Positions 6,553-14,305 of a DNA stretch of 18,455 bases are shown here, piece by piece. How positions within the stretch are numbered: the stretch's first letter is position 1; each line of letters starts with the position of its first letter. This DNA is from Gammaproteobacteria bacterium (GTDB lineage: Bacteria > Pseudomonadota > Gammaproteobacteria > Poriferisulfidales > Poriferisulfidaceae): the NCBI GenBank assembly GCA_007571105.1, contig RKRZ01000200.1, positions 1 through 18,455 on the forward strand, given 5' to 3'. The translations under genes and the position numbers were made by a program. The notes beneath the pieces were generated by a model. The model saw nothing but the letters and a program-made list of their open reading frames with translations. It made no database searches and had not been told where the DNA came from.

Positions 6553-7340
6553 GACGGCATATTCTCGGGATTTTTCTGGGCGTGGCCTCGGCGATGCTGG
6601 CCACGGGCTGTTCGCAAATCGTGGATGCTTATAACGATCTGTTTGAGCAAATCACCCAGAAATCGCCTTCAGGTTCCAAGGCTCTTCGCGCTTGGCGTTG
6701 CCAACCCGTGAAGAATGAGGACATGACTCATGTGGTGAGGAAAAACGAAACGCTCAGTGAAATTGCACAGTGCTATAAAACGCAATGGTATGACATAGCA
6801 AACCGCAACCGCATTCAAGACCCCAAACAACTGCAGGTCGGCCAGAAACTGATCATTCCCTCGCGCAACTGGAGCAAGACCCGGGAAGTTCAGGCGGATG
6901 CAAAAGAGGCCAAAGCCGCGCAGCGAGCACGATTGCCTTATGTCAAGCCGCCTACCCGAAAGCAAAGCGGCATTAACTGGTGTTGGCCGACCCAAGGAAA
7001 GGTGACTCGGAAATTCAACCCGAAAGGTGCGGGCAAAAAGGGGATTGCCATCGGCGGTAAAATTGGTCAGCATGTACTGTCCTCGGCCGCAGGCGAGGTT
7101 GTGTATTCGGGAGAAGGGCTCACCGGCTACGGCAAACTCATCATCGTGCAGCACAAGCGGGATTTCTTGACCGCATACGCACACAATGATGCGCTTTTGG
7201 TGCGAGAAGGAGACCGGGTTGCCGTTGGTCAGGTGATTGCTTACATGGGCAAGACTGCAGCGAAGTCGCCGCAGTTGCACTTCGAAGTCCGATATAAGGG
7301 CAATCCGGTCAATCCACTCAAATATCTCCCCAAGCGCTAG
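6546..7340 (+). CDS. nlpD: NlpD-like lipoprotein, LysM plus degenerate LytM (M23) domain
   Basis: NlpD is an outer-membrane lipoprotein that activates the cell-separation amidase AmiC at the septum. The 264-residue protein begins with a basic/hydrophobic signal and a lipobox ending ATGC with C22 as the lipidated cysteine. A LysM peptidoglycan-binding domain covers about 61-106 (VVRKNETLSEIA...QVGQKLIIP). A basic, Ala/Lys-rich linker follows, and the LytM domain spans about 145-260, ending NPVNPLKYLPKR as in E. coli NlpD. The zinc ligands of active M23 peptidases are lost: K165 and A168 replace the H-x3-D pair and Q243 replaces the first His of HxH. It should therefore be a regulator and not an enzyme. 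ATG 6546 overlaps the yqaA stop by seven bases. rpoS, its usual downstream neighbour, is not here. Confidence 0.95.
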   Translation: MVRRHILGIFLGVASAMLATGCSQIVDAYNDLFEQITQKSPSGSKALRAWRCQPVKNEDMTHVVRKNETLSEIAQCYKTQWYDIANRNRIQDPKQLQVGQKLIIPSRNWSKTREVQADAKEAKAAQRARLPYVKPPTRKQSGINWCWPTQGKVTRKFNPKGAGKKGIAIGGKIGQHVLSSAAGEVVYSGEGLTGYGKLIIVQHKRDFLTAYAHNDALLVREGDRVAVGQVIAYMGKTAAKSPQLHFEVRYKGNPVNPLKYLPKR

Positions 7341-7708
7341 ACCGGCAAAATCATGCAGGCCGCGACTTGTCGGCCGTCTTGAGCCAGTAGGTTGTATGTG
7401 CGGCAGGCGGCAGCCGTGGTCATGGCTTCAAGCCCAATGCCGCGACTGAGCAGGGCGCCATAGATTTCCGGGCTTGGGCGTTTGAATGTCTGGCCGGTGC
7501 CCAATAAAACCAGTTCCGGCTGTCGTGCGATGATCGTGCGAAAGTGGTGCACGGAAAGGGGATCAGCAACTCCGCCCCAGGCGTGGATGGGCTGACTTGG
7601 GAGCAGCAGGAAACTCTCCGTCCATTGTTCGTTATTGACGAGCACTCCACAGGCGTCACAGGAGCGGATAATAAATTCCGCGGGACCTCGATCTTCCGCA
7701 AACTGCAT
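7337..7708 (-). CDS. Mth938-like domain protein (DUF498, NDUFAF3-related), function unknown
   Basis: This is a small cytoplasmic protein of 123 residues from the preferred start. It has the family pattern: an N-terminal beta region with FIIRSCDACGVLVNNEQWTES, then LLLPSQPIHAWG, the ELVLLGTGQTF strand-loop, and a C-terminal GIGLEAMTTAAACRTYNLL segment followed by DGRQVAACMI. The eukaryotic relative NDUFAF3 helps assemble respiratory complex I; the bacterial role is unknown. An ATG at 7759 would add 17 residues, but it lies inside a TATAAT on the same strand, and homologues begin near MQFAEDRG. The ATG at 7708 is therefore chosen, although its ribosome site is weak. The stop overlaps the convergent nlpD stop in a shared CTAG. 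It is divergent from the alaC-hom-thrC operon. Confidence 0.88.
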   Translation of the reverse strand: MQFAEDRGPAEFIIRSCDACGVLVNNEQWTESFLLLPSQPIHAWGGVADPLSVHHFRTIIARQPELVLLGTGQTFKRPSPEIYGALLSRGIGLEAMTTAAACRTYNLLAQDGRQVAACMILPV

Positions 7709-7717
7709 GCTCAGGCG

Positions 7718-7763
7718 TATAATGGAAGGAAGCAGCGCGGTTTCGCCGCGCTTTTCCATTATA
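7718..7763. promoter_or_regulatory. inverted repeat with facing TATAAT boxes between Mth938 gene and alaC
   Basis: TATAATGGAA at 7718-7727 is matched in inverse orientation by TTCCATTATA at 7754-7763, a perfect 10-bp dyad. Inside it a second perfect 7-bp dyad, AGCGCGG at 7734-7740 and CCGCGCT at 7746-7752, closes a 5-base loop. Each outer arm gives a consensus TATAAT reading inward: the plus one towards the aminotransferase, the minus one towards the Mth938 gene. The -35 regions are weak (best 3/6 on the minus strand, 17-base spacing). If both are used, the two transcripts would overlap at their 5' ends by about 20 bases. An operator or attenuating hairpin is also possible. Confidence 0.55.
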
Positions 7764-7794
7764 GAAGCAACTCTGGGGCTTCCCCACGACGCTC

Positions 7795-8973
7795 GTGACC
7801 GAAGAATTTCAGCGCGTTTCCCGCCTTCCTCCCTATGTGTTCAGCATCGTCAGCGATCTACGGTCGCAGGCGCGCCGACAGGGAGAAGACATCATCGATT
7901 TCGGCATGGGAAATCCGGATCAGCCGACCCCGCAACACATTGTCGACAAACTTTGTGAGACGGTGAAACGAGGGGACACGCATCGCTATTCCGCATCCCG
8001 GGGGATTCCGCGTTTGCGCCAGGCCATTGCCAACTGGTATCAGCGCAAATTCAATGTTGGCATTGATCCGGAGACGGAAGCCATTGTCACCATTGGCTCG
8101 AAGGAAGGGCTTGCGCATCTGGCCCTGGCCACACTGTCACCAGGCGACACCGTCATTGTGCCGAATCCGGCGTATCCAATTCACCCCTACAGCTGCGTGA
8201 TTGCCGGAGCCGAACTCAACTATGTTCCGATGGATTCGGAAGAGGAATTCCTGCAGTCCCTGAAGCAGGCCATTGAGAATTGTTGGCCGCGTCCGAAGAT
8301 GCTGCTGCTCAATTTTCCCTGCAACCCGACGGGCCATTGCGTCGAATTGAACTTTTTTGAGCAAATAGTGGAAATTGCTAATGAATATAAGATGTGGGTG
8401 GTGCAGGATATTGCTTATGGAGAGCTGACTTTTGACGATTATGAAGTGCCGTCGATTTTGCAGGTGAAAGACAGCAAAGAAGTTGCGGTGGAATTCTATA
8501 CGTTGTCGAAATCCTATAACATGCCAGGCTGGAGAGTCGGTTTTATGTGCGGCAATTCGCGGCTGATCAGTGCTCTGGCCCGGATCAAGTCCTACGTGGA
8601 TTACGGCCTATTTACGCCTGTGCAGGTTGCCGCGATTGCTGCTCTGGATGGACCGCAGGATTGCGTGGAGGAAATCCGGCAGATGTATCAGCGTCGACGG
8701 GACGTGCTGTGCGAAGGTTTGAATTCCATGGGTTGGGAAGTGGAGAAGCCGCGTGCTACGATGTTTGTATGGGCGCCAATTCCACAGAGCTACCAGGACC
8801 TGGGATCGCTGGAATTCAGCAAATTGCTGCTCAAGGAGGCAAGAGTTGCCGTTTCCCCGGGGATCGGCTTTGGACAGAATGGCAATGGACACGTGCGTAT
8901 CAGCCTGATTGAAAATACGCAGCGCATCCGACAGGCTGTGCGCAATATCAAAGCTATGATGAGGAACGCCTGA
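7795..8973 (+). CDS. alaC: class I/II aminotransferase, AlaC-like (alanine or diaminopimelate-type transaminase)
   Basis: This PLP enzyme of 392 residues is closest in motif content to AlaC (YfdZ), which moves an amino group between glutamate and pyruvate. Some relatives are annotated as LL-diaminopimelate or succinyl-DAP aminotransferases. Seen in order are LPPYVFSIVSDL, DFGMGNPDQPTP (substrate loop), SASRGIPRLRQAIANWY, PNPAYPIH, FPCNPTGH (N177), QDIAYGELTFD (D205, Y208), the PLP lysine in TLSKSYNMPGWRVGF (K239, R247) and VSPGIGFG near the end. The GTG 7795 start gives the TEEFQRVSRLPPYVF opening of the family; the ribosome site is poor. It is first in an operon with hom and thrC and its TGA overlaps the hom ATG as TGATG. 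That context hints at aspartate-family or alanine metabolism. The precise substrate is not certain. Confidence 0.88.
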   Translation: MTEEFQRVSRLPPYVFSIVSDLRSQARRQGEDIIDFGMGNPDQPTPQHIVDKLCETVKRGDTHRYSASRGIPRLRQAIANWYQRKFNVGIDPETEAIVTIGSKEGLAHLALATLSPGDTVIVPNPAYPIHPYSCVIAGAELNYVPMDSEEEFLQSLKQAIENCWPRPKMLLLNFPCNPTGHCVELNFFEQIVEIANEYKMWVVQDIAYGELTFDDYEVPSILQVKDSKEVAVEFYTLSKSYNMPGWRVGFMCGNSRLISALARIKSYVDYGLFTPVQVAAIAALDGPQDCVEEIRQMYQRRRDVLCEGLNSMGWEVEKPRATMFVWAPIPQSYQDLGSLEFSKLLLKEARVAVSPGIGFGQNGNGHVRISLIENTQRIRQAVRNIKAMMRNA

Positions 8974-10295
8974 TGGAGACAAATGCGATCCGCGTAGGTT
9001 TGCTGGGACTCGGTTGTGTTGGCAGCGGAGTCATTCGGGCGCTGACGCGCAATCAGGAAGAAATTGAGCGGCGGGCAGGACGCCAGTTGCGCATTGTGTG
9101 TGCTTGCGCAAGGGACTTGGAAAAATCACGGGACTGTTCTACCGAAGGCATTCGCCTGACGACTAATCCGCATGAGGTGGTGGATGATTCAGAAGTGGAT
9201 GTGATCATCGAATTGATGGGAGGAATCGAGCCTGCGAAAGAACTGGTGCTGCGCGCCATAGAGCAGGGCAAGCCCGTGATCACCGCAAATAAGCATCTGA
9301 TTGCTTTGCATGGCAGTGAAGTGTTTGCAGCAGCTGAAAGTCAGGGAGTCAACGTTGCTTTTGAAGCCGCAGTCGCCGGCAGTATTCCGATCATCAAGAA
9401 TATTCGAGAGAGTCTCAGCGGGAACCGGATCACTTGGGTTGCCGGCATCATCAATGGCACGGGGAATTACATCCTGAGCGCCATGGAGAAGGAAGGGCGA
9501 TCGTTTGAAGAGGTGTTGGCAGATGCTCAGCGGCTGGGTTATGCGGAAGCGGACCCATCCTTCGATGTGGACGGAACGGATGCTGCGCACAAGCTGACCA
9601 TTCTGGCTTCAATTGCATTCGGCATTCCGTTGTCCTTCGAGCAAGCGTATCGTGAGGGCATCGAGAATATCAGCGCCGATAACATCGTTGATGCGCGTGA
9701 GTTGGGGTATCGCATCAAGCACCTGGGAATTGCCCGGCGCACTGAAGGAGGCATTGAATTGCGCGTGCATCCGGCATTGATCCCCCACCGCCGCCTGATT
9801 GCGAATGTCGATGGGGTAATGAACGCAGTAGTGGTACAAGCCGACGCCGCGGGAGCGCATTTGTACTATGGCGCGGGCGCAGGTGGAGACCCCACTGCAT
9901 CCGCTGTCATTGCGGATCTGGTAGACGTAGTTCGGACTTTGACGACGGATGCGGAGAATCGTGTGCCGCATTTGGCCTACCAGCCCCATGCGCTGTCCGA
10001 CCTGCCCATTTTGCCGATTGATGATGTCGAGACTGCGTGCTATTTGAAATTGCAGGCCCGAGACCGTCCCGGTGTGTTGGCGGCGGTGACTCGTATTCTC
10101 GGAGATCGGGGCATCAGCATCGAAGCCATTCGTCAGCGCCAATCCATGAACGGAGATTCTGGAGAGGGTGTGCCGGTGACGCTTCTGACGCATGCCGTGC
10201 CGGAGGCACAAATGAACCAGGCGATTGTGGAAATTGAAGTACTGGAAGATGTGCTCTCGTCCGTGCAGCGAATCCGGATAGAAACGCTGGGCTGA
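8973..10295 (+). CDS. hom: homoserine dehydrogenase
   Basis: This enzyme reduces aspartate semialdehyde to homoserine with NAD(P)H, the branch point to threonine and methionine. It is a monofunctional form of 440 residues, not fused to aspartokinase. An N-terminal Rossmann fold opens with GLLGLGCVGSGV (residues 9-20). TANKHL holds K107, and FDVDGTDAAHKLTILASIAFG carries the catalytic D203 and K207 of the D-x3-K motif. The linking segment GIINGTGNYILS is intact. A C-terminal ACT domain at about 355-430 (ARDRPGVLAAVTRILGDRGI) is the expected site of threonine feedback control. The start ATG shares one base with the upstream stop codon, and the stop is directly followed by thrC, so the genes are almost certainly co-transcribed and coupled. 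Confidence 0.97.
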   Translation: METNAIRVGLLGLGCVGSGVIRALTRNQEEIERRAGRQLRIVCACARDLEKSRDCSTEGIRLTTNPHEVVDDSEVDVIIELMGGIEPAKELVLRAIEQGKPVITANKHLIALHGSEVFAAAESQGVNVAFEAAVAGSIPIIKNIRESLSGNRITWVAGIINGTGNYILSAMEKEGRSFEEVLADAQRLGYAEADPSFDVDGTDAAHKLTILASIAFGIPLSFEQAYREGIENISADNIVDARELGYRIKHLGIARRTEGGIELRVHPALIPHRRLIANVDGVMNAVVVQADAAGAHLYYGAGAGGDPTASAVIADLVDVVRTLTTDAENRVPHLAYQPHALSDLPILPIDDVETACYLKLQARDRPGVLAAVTRILGDRGISIEAIRQRQSMNGDSGEGVPVTLLTHAVPEAQMNQAIVEIEVLEDVLSSVQRIRIETLG

Positions 10296-10298
10296 GTG

Positions 10299-11435
10299 AT
10301 GACGCACTACACAGGATTGGTGGACCGGTATCGCGAATTTCTGCCTATTGGTCTGGAAACGCCTGCGGTTAGTTTGTGCGAAGGGAATACTCCGCTGATT
10401 GAATTGAAGCATTTGCCGGCGCAGTGGGGAGGCAAGTGCCGCGTGCTGGTTAAATTTGAAGGCTTGAATCCCACGGGCTCATTCAAGGATCGCGGAATGA
10501 CCGTGGCGGTGACCCGGGCTCGCGAGGAGGGGAGTGAAGCCGTCATTTGTGCCTCCACCGGAAACACATCGGCTTCGGCGGCGGCTTATGCAAAGCGAGC
10601 CGGCATGATTTGCTTTGTGTTGATTCCCGAGGGCAATGTCGCAATGGGCAAAGTTGCTCAAGCCATCGTGCATGGAGCGACGATCTTGCAGATTAAGGGG
10701 AATTTTGATGACGGGATGCGTCTGGTTCGGGAAATTGCCGAAGAAATGCCCGTCGCCATTGTCAACTCAATCAATCCCTATCGCCTGCAGGGGCAAAAGA
10801 CGGCTGCATTTGAGGTGGTCGACGAATTGGAAGCGCCACCGGACTATCACTGTTTGCCGGTCGGTAACGCGGGAAATATCTCTGCTTATTGGCTTGGCTA
10901 CTGTGAAATGGCAGGCCATGTGACACAAGTAGGGGAGGCGTGCGGATTCAGTCGGGACCAACGCCTGTTTCCTCCGGCAATCGTCACGCAATCGCGACCC
11001 GTCATGCTGGGCTATCAAGCTTCAGGGGCCGCACCGTTTTTGCGTGGGGAGCCAGTAGAAAATCCAGAAACCAAAGCGACGGCAATTCGTATTGGCAATC
11101 CGCAAAGTTGGGATGCCGCGTGGGCAGTACAACGCGAATCAAGAGGATGGTTCGATGAGTGTACCGATGAAGAGATTCTGGCGATGCAAAGCCAGTTGGC
11201 CAGCCAGGAAGGGATTTTTTGTGAGCCGGCATCAGCGATCTCAGTGGCGGGGCTGATGCGCGATATTCAATCAGGAAAAGTAAAAGAAGGCTCAACGATC
11301 GTATGTACTTTGACGGGACATGGTCTGAAGGACCCCAGTGTTGTGGGAGACCTCACTCTGCAAAGCGTACCGGCAACACTTGAGAGCATCCGAAATGTGG
11401 TCGAAAATAAATTGAATGCAGATACAACTGCGTAA
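10299..11435 (+). CDS. thrC: threonine synthase
   Basis: Threonine synthase converts O-phosphohomoserine to threonine with PLP, the last step of the pathway. Motifs in order: EGNTPLIEL near the N terminus; the PLP lysine in NPTGSFKDRGMTV (K63 from ATG 10299); ASTGNTSASAAAYAKRAG; INPYRLQGQKTAAFEV; the phosphate cup PVGNAGNISAYW; and TLTGHGLKDP near the C terminus. The protein has 378 residues and belongs to the shorter class typical of beta-/gammaproteobacteria with hom-thrC operons. A stretch around residues 215-230 (EACGFSRDQRLFPPAIV) looks slightly longer than in common homologues. A GTG at 10296 would add one Met; ATG 10299 is preferred from homologue starts. No homoserine kinase (thrB) is nearby, so that step is encoded elsewhere. 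Confidence 0.96.
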   Translation: MTHYTGLVDRYREFLPIGLETPAVSLCEGNTPLIELKHLPAQWGGKCRVLVKFEGLNPTGSFKDRGMTVAVTRAREEGSEAVICASTGNTSASAAAYAKRAGMICFVLIPEGNVAMGKVAQAIVHGATILQIKGNFDDGMRLVREIAEEMPVAIVNSINPYRLQGQKTAAFEVVDELEAPPDYHCLPVGNAGNISAYWLGYCEMAGHVTQVGEACGFSRDQRLFPPAIVTQSRPVMLGYQASGAAPFLRGEPVENPETKATAIRIGNPQSWDAAWAVQRESRGWFDECTDEEILAMQSQLASQEGIFCEPASAISVAGLMRDIQSGKVKEGSTIVCTLTGHGLKDPSVVGDLTLQSVPATLESIRNVVENKLNADTTA

Positions 11436-11448
11436 CAGTTGAATTTTT
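11425..11448 (+). terminator. intrinsic terminator of the alaC-hom-thrC operon
   Basis: CAACTG at 11425-11430 and CAGTTG at 11436-11441 form a perfect 6-bp stem with the loop CGTAA, followed by AATTTTT at 11442-11448. The thrC stop codon TAA (11433-11435) lies inside the loop. The stem is only half GC, so termination may be leaky. It is the only hairpin with a T-run in the 19-base gap before the convergent purB. Confidence 0.6.
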
Positions 11449-11454
11449 CCAGTT

Positions 11455-12828
11455 CTAAATATCGCGTGCCAGTTGTATCGCGCGACCCACATAATCGCGG
11501 GGTTTCATTGCAAGCAGACGATCCCGAACCTCGTCCGGTAACCCATCAATTCCAGCGATGAATTCCCGCAGTCTCTCAAGTGTGACTTCCTGTCCTCGGG
11601 TAAATGCCTTCAACTGCTCGTAAGGTTCCGGAAGGCCATAACGTTTCATAACGGTTTGAATGGCCTCTGCCAATACTTCCGGGCAGGCCTCGAGATCCGC
11701 TTCCATGCGTTCGGGGTCTGCTTGCAGTTTATCCAGACCTCGCGCGATGGCCTTGTACGCGTTGATGCTGTTTGCCAGAGTCATTCCCATATTGCGCAAT
11801 ACAGTGGAGTCGCTCAGATCGCGCTGCAGGCGAGAAATGGTCAATTTGTTGGCGTAGTATTCCAGCTCGCTGGAGGCTAGTCCTAAGTTGCCCTCGGCAT
11901 TCTCGAAGTCAATCGGGTTGACTTTGTGCGGCATGGTCGAAGACCCAACTTCATCCGGCTGGGTTTTTTGTCGGAAGTATCCCAGCGAAATGTACTGCCA
12001 GAGGTCCCGCGAGAAGTCTGTTAGCAAATTGTTGATGCGGATCAGCGTGTGGAAGAATTCCGCAAATTGGTCATAAGGCTCGATCTGGGTTGTGTAAGCG
12101 TTCTGTTCTAATCCCAAAGACTCCAACACGGCATGAGTAAAGGCAGGCCAATCCACGTCAGGATAGGCAACCAGGTGTGCGTTGTAATTGCCAACGGCAC
12201 CGTTCATTTTTGCCGAAAAGCGGGTTTCCCCCAAAGCCTCTATTTGGCGGTTCAGGCGATTTAGAAAGACTGCGATTTCCTTGCCTAACGTGGTCGGAGA
12301 GGCCGGCTGCCCATGTGTCTGCGCCAGCATGGGGTGTTCTGCATATTCGTGAGCCATCTCGCGCATGCGTGTTCCAACAGACTCCAAAACAGGCAGAATT
12401 GCCTCCGCACGCGCCCGGTCCAGCATTAGCGAATAGGCCGGATGATTGATGTCCCATGAAGTGCAGGCGAAGTGAATAAAGCCTTCCAATGGCGCCAGTT
12501 CTTCATCTTCAGACAACTGTTCGCGCAAGTAATACTCAAGCGCTTTTACGTCGTGATTGGTCTTTTGCTCAATCTCCTTGACCTGCTGCGCCGAATCTGG
12601 AGAGAACTTCTCTACAATCGAACGCAGACGCTTGGTCGCGTCGTTAGATAGTGCTGGAACTTCAGTGATGTCAGGGGATTGGGAAAGTGCGAGAAGCCAG
12701 TGGATCTCGACTTCCAGTCGGTGATGAATCAACCCATATTCAGAAAATAATTGCCGCAGACGGTCCCCCGTGTTGTCGTAATAGCGTCCATCGACGGGAG
12801 AAAGGGCTGTGAGGGGAGAATTCTTCAA
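11455..12828 (-). CDS. purB: adenylosuccinate lyase
   Basis: PurB cleaves SAICAR to AICAR and adenylosuccinate to AMP, two fumarate-releasing steps of purine synthesis. The 457-residue protein matches the E. coli-type long PurB (456). It shows LTALSPVDGRYYDNT at the N terminus, KTNHDVKALEYYL, THGQPASPTT with the catalytic-base region H172, and the fumarase/aspartase superfamily signature GSSTMPHKVNPIDFEN at about 295-310. The usual TSEDINN reads TSWDINH at about 123-129, an unusual change in a conserved active-site loop. The start appears to be TTG 12828, as no ATG or GTG in frame gives the SPVDGRY opening; no clear ribosome site precedes it. A seven-codon frame starting at ATG 12848 ends by overlapping this TTG. 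It is divergent from fumC. Confidence 0.95.
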   Translation of the reverse strand: MKNSPLTALSPVDGRYYDNTGDRLRQLFSEYGLIHHRLEVEIHWLLALSQSPDITEVPALSNDATKRLRSIVEKFSPDSAQQVKEIEQKTNHDVKALEYYLREQLSEDEELAPLEGFIHFACTSWDINHPAYSLMLDRARAEAILPVLESVGTRMREMAHEYAEHPMLAQTHGQPASPTTLGKEIAVFLNRLNRQIEALGETRFSAKMNGAVGNYNAHLVAYPDVDWPAFTHAVLESLGLEQNAYTTQIEPYDQFAEFFHTLIRINNLLTDFSRDLWQYISLGYFRQKTQPDEVGSSTMPHKVNPIDFENAEGNLGLASSELEYYANKLTISRLQRDLSDSTVLRNMGMTLANSINAYKAIARGLDKLQADPERMEADLEACPEVLAEAIQTVMKRYGLPEPYEQLKAFTRGQEVTLERLREFIAGIDGLPDEVRDRLLAMKPRDYVGRAIQLARDI

Positions 12829-12863
12829 GTGTGCGGCTTATGGGGCATGTTCACGCGCAATTA

Positions 12864-12871
12864 ATTATACT
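12864..12871. promoter_or_regulatory. overlapping -10 elements of divergent purB and fumC
   Basis: The minus strand reads TATAAT at 12869-12864, placed to start transcription about 30 bases before the purB TTG. The plus strand reads TATACT at 12866-12871, one mismatch from consensus, facing fumC. The two hexamers overlap, the layout of a bidirectional promoter built on -10 symmetry. No good -35 hexamer is visible for either direction, so the call rests on the -10 boxes and the 103-base divergent gap. Confidence 0.45.
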
Positions 12872-12931
12872 AGCCAGCGACTTTACAGGTCTGTGTGCTT
12901 GTGTTTCACAAGTCACTGACAGCGCGCAGAA

Positions 12932-14301
12932 ATGACCGAATTCCGAACTGAAAAAGACAGCATGGGCGAAGTGCAAGTGCCCAGCGATGCTCTCTATGGA
13001 GCACAGACCCAGCGGGCTGTTGAGAACTTCCCGGTGAGCGGCTTGCGGATGCCCCGCGGCTTTTTGCTGGGCTTAGGGCTGGTGAAACGTGCTTGTGCAG
13101 AAGCCAATGCCGCACTGGGGCTATTGGATGCGGGCAAGGCTCAGGCCATTGCATCAGCGGCCCAGCAGATTGCTGACGGTGAGCATGATGCGCAGTTTCC
13201 GGTGGATGTGTTTCAGACCGGCTCAGGCACCAGTTCCAATATGAATGCCAACGAGGTTATCGCGCATGCGACGGGCGAATCCGTTCACCCGAATGATGAC
13301 GTCAATATGAGTCAGAGTTCCAATGATGTGATCCCTACGACCATTCATGTCAGTGCTGCCATCGCAATTCATCGGCAATTGTTGCCGGCATTGGACCACT
13401 TGCACCAAGTGTTGACTGCCAAGGCAGAAAGCTTGGATGCTCAAATCAAAACTGGACGTACCCATTTGATGGACGCGATGCCCATCCGTTTGTCCCAGGA
13501 AGTGGGGGCGTGGGCGAGCCAGATTGATTACAGCCGCGATCGGGTGCGCGGCACGCTGCCGCGTCTGCAGAATTGGCTCAGGGCGGCACAGCTGTCGGCA
13601 GTGGAATCAATGCGCCAGAAGGATTTACAGATGCTTTCGTTGATGCAATCAACAAATTGACCGACATTGAATTTGTCAGCAAACCAGACAAGTTTGAGGC
13701 GCTGGCTGCTCAGGACACGGCAGTAGAGGTCAGCGGGCAATTGCGCACGCTTGCCGTGAGCCTGACAAAAATTGCAAATGATTTGCGCTGGATGAACTCG
13801 GGTCCACTGGCGGGGCTTGGCGAAATTACTTTGCCAAGTCTGCAGCCCGGTAGCAGCATCATGCCCGGGAAGGTTAATCCGGTCATTCCCGAAGCCACCA
13901 CAATGGTCGCCGCTCAAGTCATCGGGAATGATGCAACGATTGCGGTTGCCGGACAAGCCGGGAACTTCCAGCTCAATGTAATGCTTCCAGTAATTGCTTA
14001 TAACTTGTTGCAAAGTATTGAAATTATTTCTAATGTATGCAGACTTCTTGCAGATCGCGCAATAGCGGATTTTGAAGTCAATGAAGAGGTTCTGCGTGCT
14101 TCATTGGAGCGCAACCCGATTTTGGTGACTGCGCTCAATACGGTGATTGGTTATGAGAAGGGAGCAGCGATTGCCAAACAGGCTTATGCGGAAGGGCGCA
14201 CGGTGCTGGAAGTGGCTTGTGAGCAGACAGGGATGCCCGAAGAGGAATTGCGTCGGTTGCTGGATGCCGCGGCGTTGACGCGCGGCGGGATCCAATCCTG
14301 A
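12932..14301 (+). pseudogene. fumC: class II fumarate hydratase FumC, disrupted by one frameshift
   Basis: FumC is the iron-independent fumarase that hydrates fumarate to malate in the TCA cycle. Codons 1-213 (from ATG 12932) carry MGEVQVPSDALYGAQTQRA, QTGSGTSSNMNANEV, SQSSNDVIPTTIHV and TGRTHLMDAMPIRLSQE with H178. After LPRLQ at 13570 this frame drifts into an unrelated tail and stops at 13660. The family sequence LAQGGTAVGSGINAP continues in another frame from TTG 13573 to TGA 14301, including GSSIMPGKVNPVIPE and NFQLNVMLPVIAYNLL. One missing base near 13570, making CAGAA where CAGGAA is expected, explains the break. Repaired, the protein would have about 456 residues, near the E. coli 467. 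Both halves are otherwise clean, so this is a very recent mutation or a sequencing error. It converges with acnA four bases away. Confidence 0.9.
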
Positions 14302-14305
14302 AAAG

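Noticed and set aside
7709..7759. A longer start for the Mth938 gene at ATG 7759
   Set aside because: That ATG overlaps a consensus TATAAT on the same strand, the extra residues come from the inverted repeat, and homologues start near the ATG at 7708.
13561..13580. Programmed -1 frameshifting in fumC
   Set aside because: No slippery heptamer of the X-XXY-YYZ type or downstream pseudoknot is seen, and FumC is not known to use frameshifting. A missing base is simpler.
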